Position numbers and translations under genes: made by a program
Notes under the pieces: generated by a model
Told to the model about the DNA's origin: nothing
The model's input: the letters and a program-made list of their open reading frames with translations, nothing else
The model's database searches: none
Shown here: positions 37,356-45,374 of the stretch, piece after piece
How positions within the stretch are numbered: the first letter of the stretch is position 1
How the letters are laid out: every line of letters starts with the position of its first letter
Source: Bog-532 sp963742875
Lineage (GTDB): Bacteria > Actinomycetota > Actinomycetes > Streptosporangiales > Streptosporangiaceae
Reading direction: 5' to 3'
DNA: 64,000 bases
Assembly: GCA_963742875.1 (NCBI GenBank)
Contig: CAVUNO010000001.1
Location: 527,209 to 591,208 of the forward strand

Positions 37356-39043
37356 CGCGCGGGCGCCGCCGGCGCCATCGGGATCCGCACGCCGCGGGCG
37401 GCCGCGACCTTCTCCGCCGCCTCGTAGCCCGCGTCGGCGTGCCTCAGCACGCCCATGCCCGGGTCGTTGGTCAGGACCCGTTCCAGCTTGGCGGCGGCCA
37501 GGTCCGTGCCGTCCGCCACGCAGACCTGGCCAGCGTGGATGGACCGGCCGATGCCGACGCCGCCGCCGTGGTGGACGCTGACCCACGACGCCCCGGACGC
37601 GGTGTTGACCAGGGCGTTCAGGATCGGCCAGTCCGCGATCGCGTCCGAGCCGTCCGCCATGGCTTCGGTCTCCCGGTACGGCGAGGCCACCGACCCGCAG
37701 TCCAGGTGGTCACGGCCGAGCACGATCGGCGCGCTGACGTCACCGCGCCGGACCAGCTCGTTGAAGCGGGCCCCGGCGAGGTTGCGCTCGCCGTAGCCGA
37801 GCCAGCAGATCCGGGCCGGCAAGCCCTGGAAGTGCACCTTTTCCCGGGCCATCCGGATCCACCGGGCCAGCGGCTCGTTGTCCGGGAACAGGTCGAGGAC
37901 CGCGGCGTCCGTCGCGGCGATGTCCTGCGGATCACCGGACAGGGCGGCCCACCGGAACGGCCCCCTGCCCTCGCAGAACAGTGGCCGGATGTAGGCCGGC
38001 ACGAAGCCGGGGAAGTCGAAGGCGCGGCTGTAGCCGGCCGTCTGCGCCTCACCGCGGATGGAGTTGCCGTAGTCGAAGACCTCGGCGTCGGCGTCCATGA
38101 AGCCAACCATGGCCGCCACGTGCACGGCCATCGACTCCTGGGCCCGCCGGGTGAACCCGGCCGGGTCCTCCGCGCGCAGCGCCACCATATCCTCCAGCGT
38201 GACACCGCGCGGCAGGTAGGTGAGCGGGTCGTGCGCGGAGGTCTGGTCGGTGACGACATCGGCGGGGAAGCCCATCTCCAGGAGCGCCGGGAGCACCTCC
38301 GCCGCGTTGCCGCCCACGCCGATGGACAGCGGCAGGCCGGCGTCCCGCGCCGCCGTCGCGCGGCGCACCGCGTCGTCGAGGCCGTCGGCGGCCTGGTCGA
38401 GGTAACCCTGCTCGATCCGGCGGGCGATCCGCGTCGGGTCGCACTCCACGCAGATCGCCACGCCGCCGTTCATGGTCACTGCGAGCGGTTGCGCGCCGCC
38501 CATCCCGCCCAGCCCGGCGGTGAGGGTGATCGTCCCGGCGAGGGTCCCGCCGAACCGCTTGGCCGCCACCGCGGCGAAGGTCTCGTAGGTGCCCTGCAGG
38601 ATGCCCTGCGTGCCGATGTAGATCCACGAGCCCGCGGTCATCTGCCCGTACATGGTCAGCCCGAGGGCTTCCAGGCGGCGGAACTCCTCCCAGGTGGCCC
38701 ACTCCGGCACCAGCAGTGAGTTGGCGATCAGCACCCGGGGCGCCCATTCGTGGGTGCGCACGATCCCGACCGGCTTGCCGGACTGGACGAGCAGGGTCTC
38801 ATCGCCGGCCAGGCCCCGCAAGGACGCCACGATTGCGTCGTAGGCGGCCCAGCCGCGCGCCGCGCGACCGGATCCGCCGTAGACGATGAGCTGGTCCGGA
38901 TGCTCGGCGACCTCTGGGTCGAGGTTGTTCATCAGCATCCGCATGGCGGCCTCTTGCGGCCACCCCTGGCAGGTGAGCGCCGTTCCGTGTGGGGCACGGA
39001 CCGGGCGCGGGCCCGCCGCTGGCCCAGTCGGTTCACTGTGCAT
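37352..39043 (-). CDS. hutU: urocanate hydratase
   Basis: NAD-dependent hydration of urocanate to imidazolone propionate. A 563-residue protein with HutU landmarks: NNLDPEVAEHPDQLIVYGG near the start, YGQMTAGSWIYIGTQGI, GLGGMGGAQPLAVTMNGG (nucleotide-binding), GNSIRGEA, and the signature FCEGRGPFRWAALSGDP, with HHGGGVGIGRS near the C-terminus. It is first in the hut operon. No histidine ammonia-lyase (hutH) or formylglutamate hydrolase (hutG) is in the window, so urocanate production must be encoded elsewhere. Confidence 0.95.
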   Translation of the reverse strand: MHSEPTGPAAGPRPVRAPHGTALTCQGWPQEAAMRMLMNNLDPEVAEHPDQLIVYGGSGRAARGWAAYDAIVASLRGLAGDETLLVQSGKPVGIVRTHEWAPRVLIANSLLVPEWATWEEFRRLEALGLTMYGQMTAGSWIYIGTQGILQGTYETFAAVAAKRFGGTLAGTITLTAGLGGMGGAQPLAVTMNGGVAICVECDPTRIARRIEQGYLDQAADGLDDAVRRATAARDAGLPLSIGVGGNAAEVLPALLEMGFPADVVTDQTSAHDPLTYLPRGVTLEDMVALRAEDPAGFTRRAQESMAVHVAAMVGFMDADAEVFDYGNSIRGEAQTAGYSRAFDFPGFVPAYIRPLFCEGRGPFRWAALSGDPQDIAATDAAVLDLFPDNEPLARWIRMAREKVHFQGLPARICWLGYGERNLAGARFNELVRRGDVSAPIVLGRDHLDCGSVASPYRETEAMADGSDAIADWPILNALVNTASGASWVSVHHGGGVGIGRSIHAGQVCVADGTDLAAAKLERVLTNDPGMGVLRHADAGYEAAEKVAAARGVRIPMAPAAPAR

Positions 39044-39139
39044 GTTCCATCATTGCCCGTCCGGGCCGGCAGCGTACCGTTACGCCGGTATCTGGTTTGC
39101 GCGCGTTCCCGTGCGCGTCACGTCACGCCCGCCGCGCGT

Positions 39140-40126
39140 TTACTTCAGGCCCTCCTGAGCGAGGAACCCGCTGGCCACCTGGGTGTAACTCGCGTGGTCG
39201 ATGGTCAGGGCCTTATTCATCTGCACCAGGGCGTCGGTGGTCAGCACCGCGGAGACCGCGTTGAGCGTGCTCACGATGGTGGCGTTGACGCCGTTCTTGT
39301 ACACCAGCGGCGTCACGTTCTGCGCGGCGAAGAGGTTCTTCGGGTCGGACAGCGACACGAAGTTGTCGGTGGCGATCTGCGGTGTGGTGGTGAACAGGTC
39401 CGCGGCCTGGACCTTGCCGCTCTGCAGCGCGGCGATCGTGATCGGCCCGGACTCGTCCAGCGGCTGGAAGGACTTGAAGGTCAGCCCGTAGACGTTCTTC
39501 AGGCCCGGGATTCCGTCGGCCCGCGTCTTGAACTCCGGCGGGCCGCCGATGACGAAGTCCTTCGCGTACGGGGCCAGGTCGGAGATCGACGTCAGGTGAT
39601 CCTTGGTCGCGGTCGCCTGAGTGACCGTGATCGAGTCCTTGTCCTGCGCCGGCGCGGAGTTGAGGATCTCCACCGAGCTCGGCAGCTTGGCCTTCAGTTC
39701 CGCGTTCACGTCGGCGGTACTCGTGGCAGTGCTCTTCGGATTGACCGAGGTGGTCAGCAGGGCCCCGTTGTACTCGGGAATGATCGTGATCGCGCCCTTG
39801 ACCACCTCGGGGTAGTAGACCTCGCGGGCGCCGATGTTGAGCTTGGTCGTGACCTTGACGCCCTTGCCCTGCAGGGCGTCGGCGTAGATCTGGGCGAGCA
39901 CCTCATCCTCGGGGAAGTTCGCCGAGCCCACGACGACGGAGCCGGTGGCCGCGGGCGCAAGCGGGTTGGCGGAGGAACTGGACTTACTGCTGCTGCTGCC
40001 GCTGCTGCTGCTGCTGCACGCGGCGGCGGTGAGGCAGGCGAGGACCGCGACGCCGACCGCCGCGGTTCTTATCGTGGTCGTCTTCGGCGCCGGTGATGCC
40101 GCACGCCGCGATGAAATAGTGAGCAT
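39140..40126 (-). CDS. osmoprotectant (glycine betaine/choline) ABC transporter lipoprotein
   Basis: A 328-residue substrate-binding protein of the OpuAC/ProX type. The signal sequence ends in a lipobox (LTAAAC, Cys ~37), followed by a Ser-rich linker. The mature domain begins VVVGSANFPEDEVLAQIYADAL and includes REVYYPEVVKGAITIIPEYNGAL, typical of the OsmoF/OpuCC group. It is the last gene of the importer operon, 37 bp after the second permease. The exact ligand (betaine, choline or other quaternary amine) is not decided by sequence. Confidence 0.88.
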   Translation of the reverse strand: MLTISSRRAASPAPKTTTIRTAAVGVAVLACLTAAACSSSSSGSSSSKSSSSANPLAPAATGSVVVGSANFPEDEVLAQIYADALQGKGVKVTTKLNIGAREVYYPEVVKGAITIIPEYNGALLTTSVNPKSTATSTADVNAELKAKLPSSVEILNSAPAQDKDSITVTQATATKDHLTSISDLAPYAKDFVIGGPPEFKTRADGIPGLKNVYGLTFKSFQPLDESGPITIAALQSGKVQAADLFTTTPQIATDNFVSLSDPKNLFAAQNVTPLVYKNGVNATIVSTLNAVSAVLTTDALVQMNKALTIDHASYTQVASGFLAQEGLK

Positions 40127-40163
40127 AAGGTGTTCCCTTCAATTCCGGCCGGAAAAGACGTTA

Positions 40164-40841
40164 TCAGGATGTCCGCGCCTGGCGGCGCAGGCCCACCGGG
40201 ACAATGAGCCATCTGAGCAGTGTGAACAGCCCCTGGATGGCGAGCGCGAGCAGGACGATCACGGCGGCCCCCCCGGCCACCACGTTGTACTGGTCGCTGG
40301 CGAGGCCGTCGATGATGTAGCGGCCGAGGCCGCCGAGCCCGATGTAGGCGGCGATGGTGGCCGTCGCGACGACCTGGATCGCGGAGATGCGCAGGCCGAG
40401 CAGGATCAGCGGTATCGCGACCGGGATCTCGACCTTGCGCAGGATCTGCCATTCGGTCATGCCCATCCCGCGGGCCGCGTCGGTCAGATCAGCCTCCACC
40501 CCGAGCACTCCCTCGTAGGTGTTCACCAGGATGGGCGGGATGGCCAGGAACGCCAGCGGGACGACCCACGAGGCGGGCGACCCGGAGGTCAGCACGAAGA
40601 TCAGCACCAGCAGACCGAGGGTGGGCAGCGCGCGGCCAAAGTTCGCCGCGGTGACGACGACGAAGCCGCCACGCCGAAGGTGGCCCATGGCCAGGCCAGC
40701 CGGCAGCGCGATGATCACGGCGATGCCCAGCGCGATGCCCGTGTACTCGAGATGCTGAACGAGCCGCACGGGTATGCCGTCGCTGCCGTGCCACTGCTGG
40801 GCCGAGGTCAGCCACTGCCAGGCGATCCGGAAGTAACTCAT
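40164..40841 (-). CDS. osmoprotectant ABC transporter permease (second)
   Basis: A 225-residue BPD-type permease with five or six membrane segments and the EAA loop ADLTDAARGMGMTEWQILRKVEIP. It is homologous to the other permease gene of the operon. The ATG at 40839-40841 overlaps the stop of an 18-codon mini-ORF by 4 nt, so its translation probably depends on ribosomes finishing that small frame. It starts MSYFRIAWQWLTSAQQWHGS. Confidence 0.88.
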   Translation of the reverse strand: MSYFRIAWQWLTSAQQWHGSDGIPVRLVQHLEYTGIALGIAVIIALPAGLAMGHLRRGGFVVVTAANFGRALPTLGLLVLIFVLTSGSPASWVVPLAFLAIPPILVNTYEGVLGVEADLTDAARGMGMTEWQILRKVEIPVAIPLILLGLRISAIQVVATATIAAYIGLGGLGRYIIDGLASDQYNVVAGGAAVIVLLALAIQGLFTLLRWLIVPVGLRRQARTS

Positions 40842-40894
40842 GGCGCGCCTCCGGCACGACAGCTCATGGCGCAGCCTCCGGCACGACAGCTCAT
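40838..40894 (-). CDS. 18-codon coupling mini-ORF between the two permeases
   Basis: The frame ATG...TGA encodes MSCRAGGCAMSCRAGGAP, two copies of a 9-codon unit. Its ATG overlaps the stop of the upstream permease (ATGA) and its TGA overlaps the start of the downstream permease (ATGA). Each unit carries GGAGG 6-8 nt before the next ATG, so three start modules stand in tandem. The first unit is 27 nt and the second 26 nt, and this single-base difference sets the downstream frame. It looks like a duplicated intergenic coupling segment that happens to be translated. Confidence 0.65.
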   Translation of the reverse strand: MSCRAGGCAMSCRAGGAP

Positions 40895-41571
40895 GGCGCG
40901 CCTCCGGTCCAGGTAGCGGTGAGGATGCGGCTGCCGGGGCGGACCCTGCGCCCGGCCTCCCAGGGGGTCAGCCAGCGGCGCAGCAGCACGAGGACGGTGT
41001 CGGCGAGCAGGGCCAGGATGATGATGAGAATAAGCGCGGCGTAGATCTCGGTCGGGAAGTCTCGCTGCTCTCCGTCGATGAAAAAGTAGCCGAGGCCGCC
41101 GATGCCGATCAGCTGGCCGACACTGACCAGGCTGATACTGGAGACGGTGGCGACCCGCAGGCCCGCGATGATGACCGGCATGGCCAGCGGCAGCTCGACC
41201 CGGATGACGCGGCGCAGTGAGCCGAAGCCCATCGCGTCCGCGGCCTGGCGCACCGGAGGCGGCACGGACCGCAGGCCGTCCACCACGTTCGGGATCAGGA
41301 CCGACAGCGAGAACAGGGTGAGCGGGATGATCACCGTCCAGTCGGTCAGGCCGGTGTAGTCGATCAGGACGAGATACAGCGCCAGCGAGGGCAGCGCATA
41401 GAAGATGCTGGTCAGGCTGAGGATGGGCGGCCAGGTCCAGCGGTAGCGCACGCACATGATGCCGACCGGGATGGCCACGATGATGCCGAACAGGACCGGC
41501 AGCAGGGCCAGATACAGGTGCTGAACCAGATAGTGCGCGAGCAGCGCGCGATTATCCCAGGCCCAGCTCAT
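40891..41571 (-). CDS. osmoprotectant ABC transporter permease (first)
   Basis: A 226-residue permease with about six membrane segments. The EAA-loop region reads PPVRQAADAMGFGSLRRVIR, followed by VELPLAMPVIIAGLRVAT. Its N-terminus (MSWAWDNRALLAHYLVQHLY) is typical of OpuCB/OpuCD-type proteins. Its ATG overlaps the ATPase stop by 4 nt and its TGA overlaps the mini-ORF start. Together with its neighbours it forms the membrane channel of a heterodimeric importer. Confidence 0.88.
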   Translation of the reverse strand: MSWAWDNRALLAHYLVQHLYLALLPVLFGIIVAIPVGIMCVRYRWTWPPILSLTSIFYALPSLALYLVLIDYTGLTDWTVIIPLTLFSLSVLIPNVVDGLRSVPPPVRQAADAMGFGSLRRVIRVELPLAMPVIIAGLRVATVSSISLVSVGQLIGIGGLGYFFIDGEQRDFPTEIYAALILIIILALLADTVLVLLRRWLTPWEAGRRVRPGSRILTATWTGGAP

Positions 41572-42713
41572 GACGGACGGGCGCCTTGGCCGTCGGCGGT
41601 CTCCTCGGCGGCCTGGATCGCGGCGCGGAGCCGCTCGTAGGAAGTGATCCCCACGACGCGGCCCTGGTCCTCCACGCCGACCGCGAGCCCGGTGGGGGAC
41701 AGAATGGTCGCATCCAGCGCCGCGCGCAGCGAATCCCGCCCCACCCGGAACGTATGGCCGTAGGGGGCCAGCGTCAGCCGGCGGAGCGTTTCCTGCCCGT
41801 CGCGGGTTTCGAGCTCCGACAGGGCGGCCCAGCCGCGTGGCAGCCGATGTTCGTCGGTGACCAGGACCCACGACTCACCGGCCCGCTTGGCGGCCTGGCG
41901 GGCCTGCTCGATCGTGGCGTCCTCGCTGAGCACGGTCTCGGTCTCGAGGTCGAGTCCGGTTGCGGGGAAGAAGCCCAGCCGGCGGATCCCGCGGTCGAAG
42001 CCGAGGAAGTTCTCCACATAATCGTCGATCGGGGAGCCGAGCAGGTGCTCGGGTGTATCGATCTGGGCGATCTTCCCGTGCGGGTAGAACACGGCAACCT
42101 GGTCCCCGACCTTGATCGCCTCCTCCACGTCGTGCGTGACGAGCACCACCGTCTTGTGCAGCTCGGCCTGCAGCCGGATGAGCTCATCCTGCAAAGAGGC
42201 CCGGACAATCGGGTCGACCGCGCTGAACGGCTCGTCCATGAGCAGGACGGGCGGATCGGCGGCGAGCGCCCGGCCGACCCCGACCCGCTGCTGCTGGCCG
42301 CCGGACAGCTGGTACGGGTACCGGCGGGCCATCGCCGGATCCAGGCCGACCAGGTCCATCAGCTCCCGGGCCCGGTCCCGGGCCTTGGCCTTGGGCCATC
42401 CGTTCAGCAGCGGCACGGTAGCGATGTTGTCCTCGATCGTGCGGTGCGGGAACAGGCCGGTCTGCTGGATGACATAGCCGATCCCGCGGCGCAGCCGGGA
42501 GGCCTCGGTCTGCGCGATGTCGCGCCCGTCGAGCAGGATGCGGCCCTCGGACGGCTCGATCAGCCGGTTGATCATGCGCAGCGTAGTCGTCTTGCCGCAG
42601 CCGCTCGGCCCGACCAGCACCATGGTCTTGCCGTCCGGGATCTCCAGGTTCAGGTCGTCGACCGCGATCGTTCCCCCGGGGTAACGCTTGGTCACGCTCT
42701 CGAAGGTGATCAA
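41568..42713 (-). CDS. osmoprotectant ABC transporter ATP-binding protein with CBS pair
   Basis: A 381-residue OpuCA/ProV-type ATPase. Walker A is VGPSGCGKTTTLRMI, signature LSGGQQQRVGVGRAL, Walker B VLLMDEPFSAVDP and the H-loop VVLVTHDVEEAI. After residue ~240 two CBS motifs follow (LSEDATIEQARQAAKRAGE; ILSPTGLAVGVEDQGRVVGI), a module that senses ionic strength in characterised OpuA systems. It is the first gene of a four-gene operon and is preceded by a 422-bp non-coding region. Confidence 0.92.
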   Translation of the reverse strand: MITFESVTKRYPGGTIAVDDLNLEIPDGKTMVLVGPSGCGKTTTLRMINRLIEPSEGRILLDGRDIAQTEASRLRRGIGYVIQQTGLFPHRTIEDNIATVPLLNGWPKAKARDRARELMDLVGLDPAMARRYPYQLSGGQQQRVGVGRALAADPPVLLMDEPFSAVDPIVRASLQDELIRLQAELHKTVVLVTHDVEEAIKVGDQVAVFYPHGKIAQIDTPEHLLGSPIDDYVENFLGFDRGIRRLGFFPATGLDLETETVLSEDATIEQARQAAKRAGESWVLVTDEHRLPRGWAALSELETRDGQETLRRLTLAPYGHTFRVGRDSLRAALDATILSPTGLAVGVEDQGRVVGITSYERLRAAIQAAEETADGQGARPS

Positions 42714-43135
42714 AGCGTGGCCTCGCTCGTCGGCTGGTCGTCTCCGGTGACCTGTCCCGCGTTTGCCCTCTCAGCACGGGATTCACATAGACAGCGGCAT
42801 GAATGGTTCTCTTCATGCTCTTGATCCCTGCACAGGGTGTCAAGCCGACAGCCGGCGGAGTATGCGAACTTGTTACGCGGAAAGGAGGCGTGATGTCAGC
42901 CGAATGAGCCCAGGCCGGAGTGCCGCTCGTCCTCGACGGGAACGGCTCGTGACACCAGCCCGGGCGGAGGGCCAAGTGGATCTGGCTCACATTTCGCATG
43001 GCCCAGTCCCAGATCCCGATCTCACCCGCGAAGCCAAATTTGACTACACATAGTAATTATATATATACGCTAAGCAGCGGACGCGGGCGAGCACGCCCGG
43101 GACCGGGGGCACAGCGAAGAGCAAAGGGAGAGGCC
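42714..43135. promoter_or_regulatory. divergent region between osmolyte importer and YVTN gene
   Basis: A 422-bp region with no established gene. Visible parts are a strong Shine-Dalgarno AAAGGAGG at 42881-42888 followed by ATG-TCA-GCC-GAA-TGA (42893-42907) and, overlapping it, a 49-codon frame (42904-43053) starting MSPGRSAARPRR. Downstream is an AT-rich block at 43036-43068, strikingly low in GC for this genome, that contains a promoter-like element. Coding status of the small frames is uncertain. Confidence 0.45.
43040..43068 (+). promoter_or_regulatory. candidate housekeeping promoter of the YVTN gene
   Basis: TTGACT at 43040-43045 followed, after 16 bp, by TATATA at 43062-43067 inside an AT-rich stretch. 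This is the best -35/-10 pair seen in the window. It lies about 70 bp upstream of the YVTN start codon at 43136, which is preceded by AAAGGGAGAGG. Confidence 0.6.
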
Positions 43136-44185
43136 ATGCGCGCGTTGCGGGGCAACCACATCATCACCGGCCATCGCGGCGGGGTCCCCGCCCGCTGGCG
43201 CCGGGCTGGCGTGGCGGCAGCGGCCCTGGCCCTGCCGCTGGCCGCCGCCGGCATCGCCGCGGCACCCGCGTCGGCGGCAGGCGGCTACATGGTGACCCAC
43301 ACCATCCCCGTGGGCTCCGGCCCGGACGGGGTGGCGGTGGACCCCGCGGCCCGCACCATCTACGTGACCAACAACGGCGCTGGCACCGTGTCGGTGATCG
43401 ACGAGGCCACCAACAAAGTGACCCACACCATCCCGGTCGGCTCCGGCCCGGACGGGGCGGCGGTGGACCCCGCGGCCCGCACCGTCTACGTGACCAACTC
43501 CGGCGCTGGCACCGTGTCGGTGATCGACGAGGCCACCAACAAAGTGACCCACACCATCCCGGTCGGCTCCGGCCCGGACGGGGCGGCGGTGGACCCCGCC
43601 GCCCACACCGCCTACGTGACCAACGAATTTGATGGCACCGTGTCGGTGATCAACGAGGCCACCAACACAGTGACCGCCACCATCCCCCTCGGCGGCAACC
43701 CGGACGGGGCGGTGGTGGACCCCGCCGCCCACGCCGTCTACGTGACCAACGGCAATGGCAACACCCACGGCTTCCCTGGCGCGGTATCGGTGATCGACGA
43801 GGCCACCCGCACAGTGACCCACACCATCACCGTGGGCGTCGCCCCGGTCGCGGTGGCGGCGGACCCCGCCGCCGGAATCGTCTACGTGGCCAACTCCGGC
43901 GATAACACCGTGTCGGTGATCGGCGAGGCCACCAACACCGTGACCCACACCATCACCGTCGGCTCCGGCCCGTCCGGGGTGGCGGCGGACCCCGCGGCCG
44001 GAATCGTCTACGTGGCCAACGGCAGCTCCGTGTCGGTGATCGACGAGGCCACCGACACGGTAACCGCCACGGTCCCCGTGGACACCCCTCCGTCCGGGGT
44101 GGCGGTCGACCCCGCTACCCGCACCGCCTACGTGACCGGCCCCGTTGACGGGACCGTGTTGGTGATTCAGATGTGCGGGTGGTAG
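43136..44185 (+). CDS. secreted seven-bladed YVTN beta-propeller protein
   Basis: A 349-residue exported protein. A Sec-type signal (basic N-region, hydrophobic AAAALALPLAAAGIAA, AxA site near residue 47) is followed by seven repeats of about 42 residues, each with the pattern VTHTIPVGSGPDGVAVDP, then IYVTN, then GTVSVIDEATN. Seven blades make a closed propeller with no other domain. Blades 1 and 2 are nearly identical at DNA level. The function is probably binding or scaffolding outside the cell; no ligand is implied. A good ribosome site precedes ATG 43136. The first +strand gene after the importer operon, it stands alone. Confidence 0.88.
   Translation: MRALRGNHIITGHRGGVPARWRRAGVAAAALALPLAAAGIAAAPASAAGGYMVTHTIPVGSGPDGVAVDPAARTIYVTNNGAGTVSVIDEATNKVTHTIPVGSGPDGAAVDPAARTVYVTNSGAGTVSVIDEATNKVTHTIPVGSGPDGAAVDPAAHTAYVTNEFDGTVSVINEATNTVTATIPLGGNPDGAVVDPAAHAVYVTNGNGNTHGFPGAVSVIDEATRTVTHTITVGVAPVAVAADPAAGIVYVANSGDNTVSVIGEATNTVTHTITVGSGPSGVAADPAAGIVYVANGSSVSVIDEATDTVTATVPVDTPPSGVAVDPATRTAYVTGPVDGTVLVIQMCGW
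43290..44170 (+). repeat. ~126-nt tandem repeats encoding propeller blades
   Basis: Seven head-to-tail units, 120-144 nt long, make up the mature part of the YVTN gene. Units 1-3 are almost identical in DNA, units 4-7 are more diverged, with unit 4 carrying an extra 6 codons. This gradient points to recent duplication at the 5' side. Confidence 0.88.
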
Positions 44186-44315
44186 CTCACCGGCACCGAC
44201 GCTCGCTGACCTGGCACGCAGCAGCCTCCTACCAGGCCTGATACAGGAGATAGCGCTGCTAGGCCCGCCCGGAAGGCACAGCTTGGGCCGCCAACCCGAA
44301 CCTCCATCATGGGAA

Positions 44316-44357
44316 CTCACGTTTCCCCTGGTGAACAGGGGCCTCAGCTGACGTGAG
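44316..44357. terminator. nested hairpin between convergent YVTN and RpiR genes
   Basis: An inner stem CCCCTG-GTGAA-CAGGGG (44325-44341) sits inside an outer stem CTCACGT (44316-44322) / ACGTGAG (44351-44357). It lies between two convergent stop codons (44185 and 44391), so a bidirectional terminator is the likely role. No T-run follows. Confidence 0.6.
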
Positions 44358-44390
44358 GGGAACTTCGGCTTACCGGGCCGCGCGGCGGCG

Positions 44391-45374
44391 TCAGCGGTCG
44401 AAGAAGACGCCCTGGCCAGCCGACAACTGCTCGTACTCGCGTAGCCGGGCGTGCGCCCGCGCGGGCTCGGCGTCCGCCATGGCCTGGACGATGACGGCGG
44501 CCAGCACGGCCGGCGCCGCATGCGAGTCGAAGACCAGGCCGGAGCCGACGCCGGCGGTCAGCAGGACATGGGCATCACCAGCGAACGGGACAAACGGCAC
44601 GTCGGTGATGACGGCGGTGCGCATGCCGAGGCGCCGCGCGAACCGGAGCGCCTGGACCGTCTCGGCCGGGTACCTCGGCAGCGCGATGGCGAGCAGCCAG
44701 CGGCCGCCGGCCTCGCTCACGTGCAGCAGGGCGTCGAACACGACGCTGCCGCCAAAGGTGAGGCAGCGCACGTCCGGATGGATGCGCCGGGCGGCGTAGG
44801 CGAAGTACTGGGCCAGCGGCGCCGAGATGCGGTGGCCGAGCACGGCCAGCGGCCGTGAGGCCGCCAGCTCCCGGCCCAGCTCGGTCACGGCCTGGGCATC
44901 GGCCAGCGCCTGCTGCAGCGCGTGCAGGTGGGCGATCTCCGCGGCGGCCGCCGCCTGCAGCTCGTTACCGTGCGCACCGACGGCCGGGAGGCCACCCGGC
45001 TCTCCGGCGCCCGCCGGGCCGCCGGTCACACCGGCGGGGGGAAGCACGTTAGCCCCGCGGGCTACGCCGGACGGCCCCGCGGGATCGAGCGCGATCATGC
45101 GCAGGGCCTCCCGGAGCGCGGGATACCCGGAAAAGCCCAGGGCGGCCGCGAACCGGGTGACCGACGGCTGGCTGACTCCCGCGCGCCGGGCCAGCGCGAC
45201 GCTGGACAGGAAGGCTGAGTCCGGCATGTGGTCCAGGAGGTACTGCGCGATCCGCCGCTGCGCCGGAGACAGGCGGCGCCCGCCGAGCAGCGTGAGCAAT
45301 GAGCCAGCGGAGACGACTTCGCCGACGCCGCCCTCCATCGTCCCTCGCTCGCTGACCGACGTGTACAGATTCAT
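44391..45374 (-). CDS. RpiR/MurR-family transcriptional regulator
   Basis: A 327-residue regulator with an N-terminal HTH_6 domain (RRLSPAQRRIAQYLLDH, then ALARRAGVSQPSVTRFAAALGF) and a C-terminal SIS sugar-phosphate-binding domain (~150-300; RPLAVLGHRISAPLAQYFAYA, LLAIALPRYPAETVQ, and GMRTAVITDVPFVP). A Gly/Pro/Ala-rich linker joins them. Family members sense phosphosugars, but some actinomycete members sit near hut genes; either is possible. The ATG 45374 overlaps the rhomboid-like stop by 4 nt. Confidence 0.88.
   Translation of the reverse strand: MNLYTSVSERGTMEGGVGEVVSAGSLLTLLGGRRLSPAQRRIAQYLLDHMPDSAFLSSVALARRAGVSQPSVTRFAAALGFSGYPALREALRMIALDPAGPSGVARGANVLPPAGVTGGPAGAGEPGGLPAVGAHGNELQAAAAAEIAHLHALQQALADAQAVTELGRELAASRPLAVLGHRISAPLAQYFAYAARRIHPDVRCLTFGGSVVFDALLHVSEAGGRWLLAIALPRYPAETVQALRFARRLGMRTAVITDVPFVPFAGDAHVLLTAGVGSGLVFDSHAAPAVLAAVIVQAMADAEPARAHARLREYEQLSAGQGVFFDR

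Noticed and set aside
39985..40018. CTG trinucleotide run that could be a phase-variable microsatellite
   Set aside because: It encodes the Ser-rich linker right after the lipobox of the OpuAC-type lipoprotein, and triplet changes would not shift the frame.
43290..44170. Regular ~126-nt repeats suggesting a CRISPR array
   Set aside because: Units are translated in one frame as YVTN blades and there are no unique spacers between conserved repeats.
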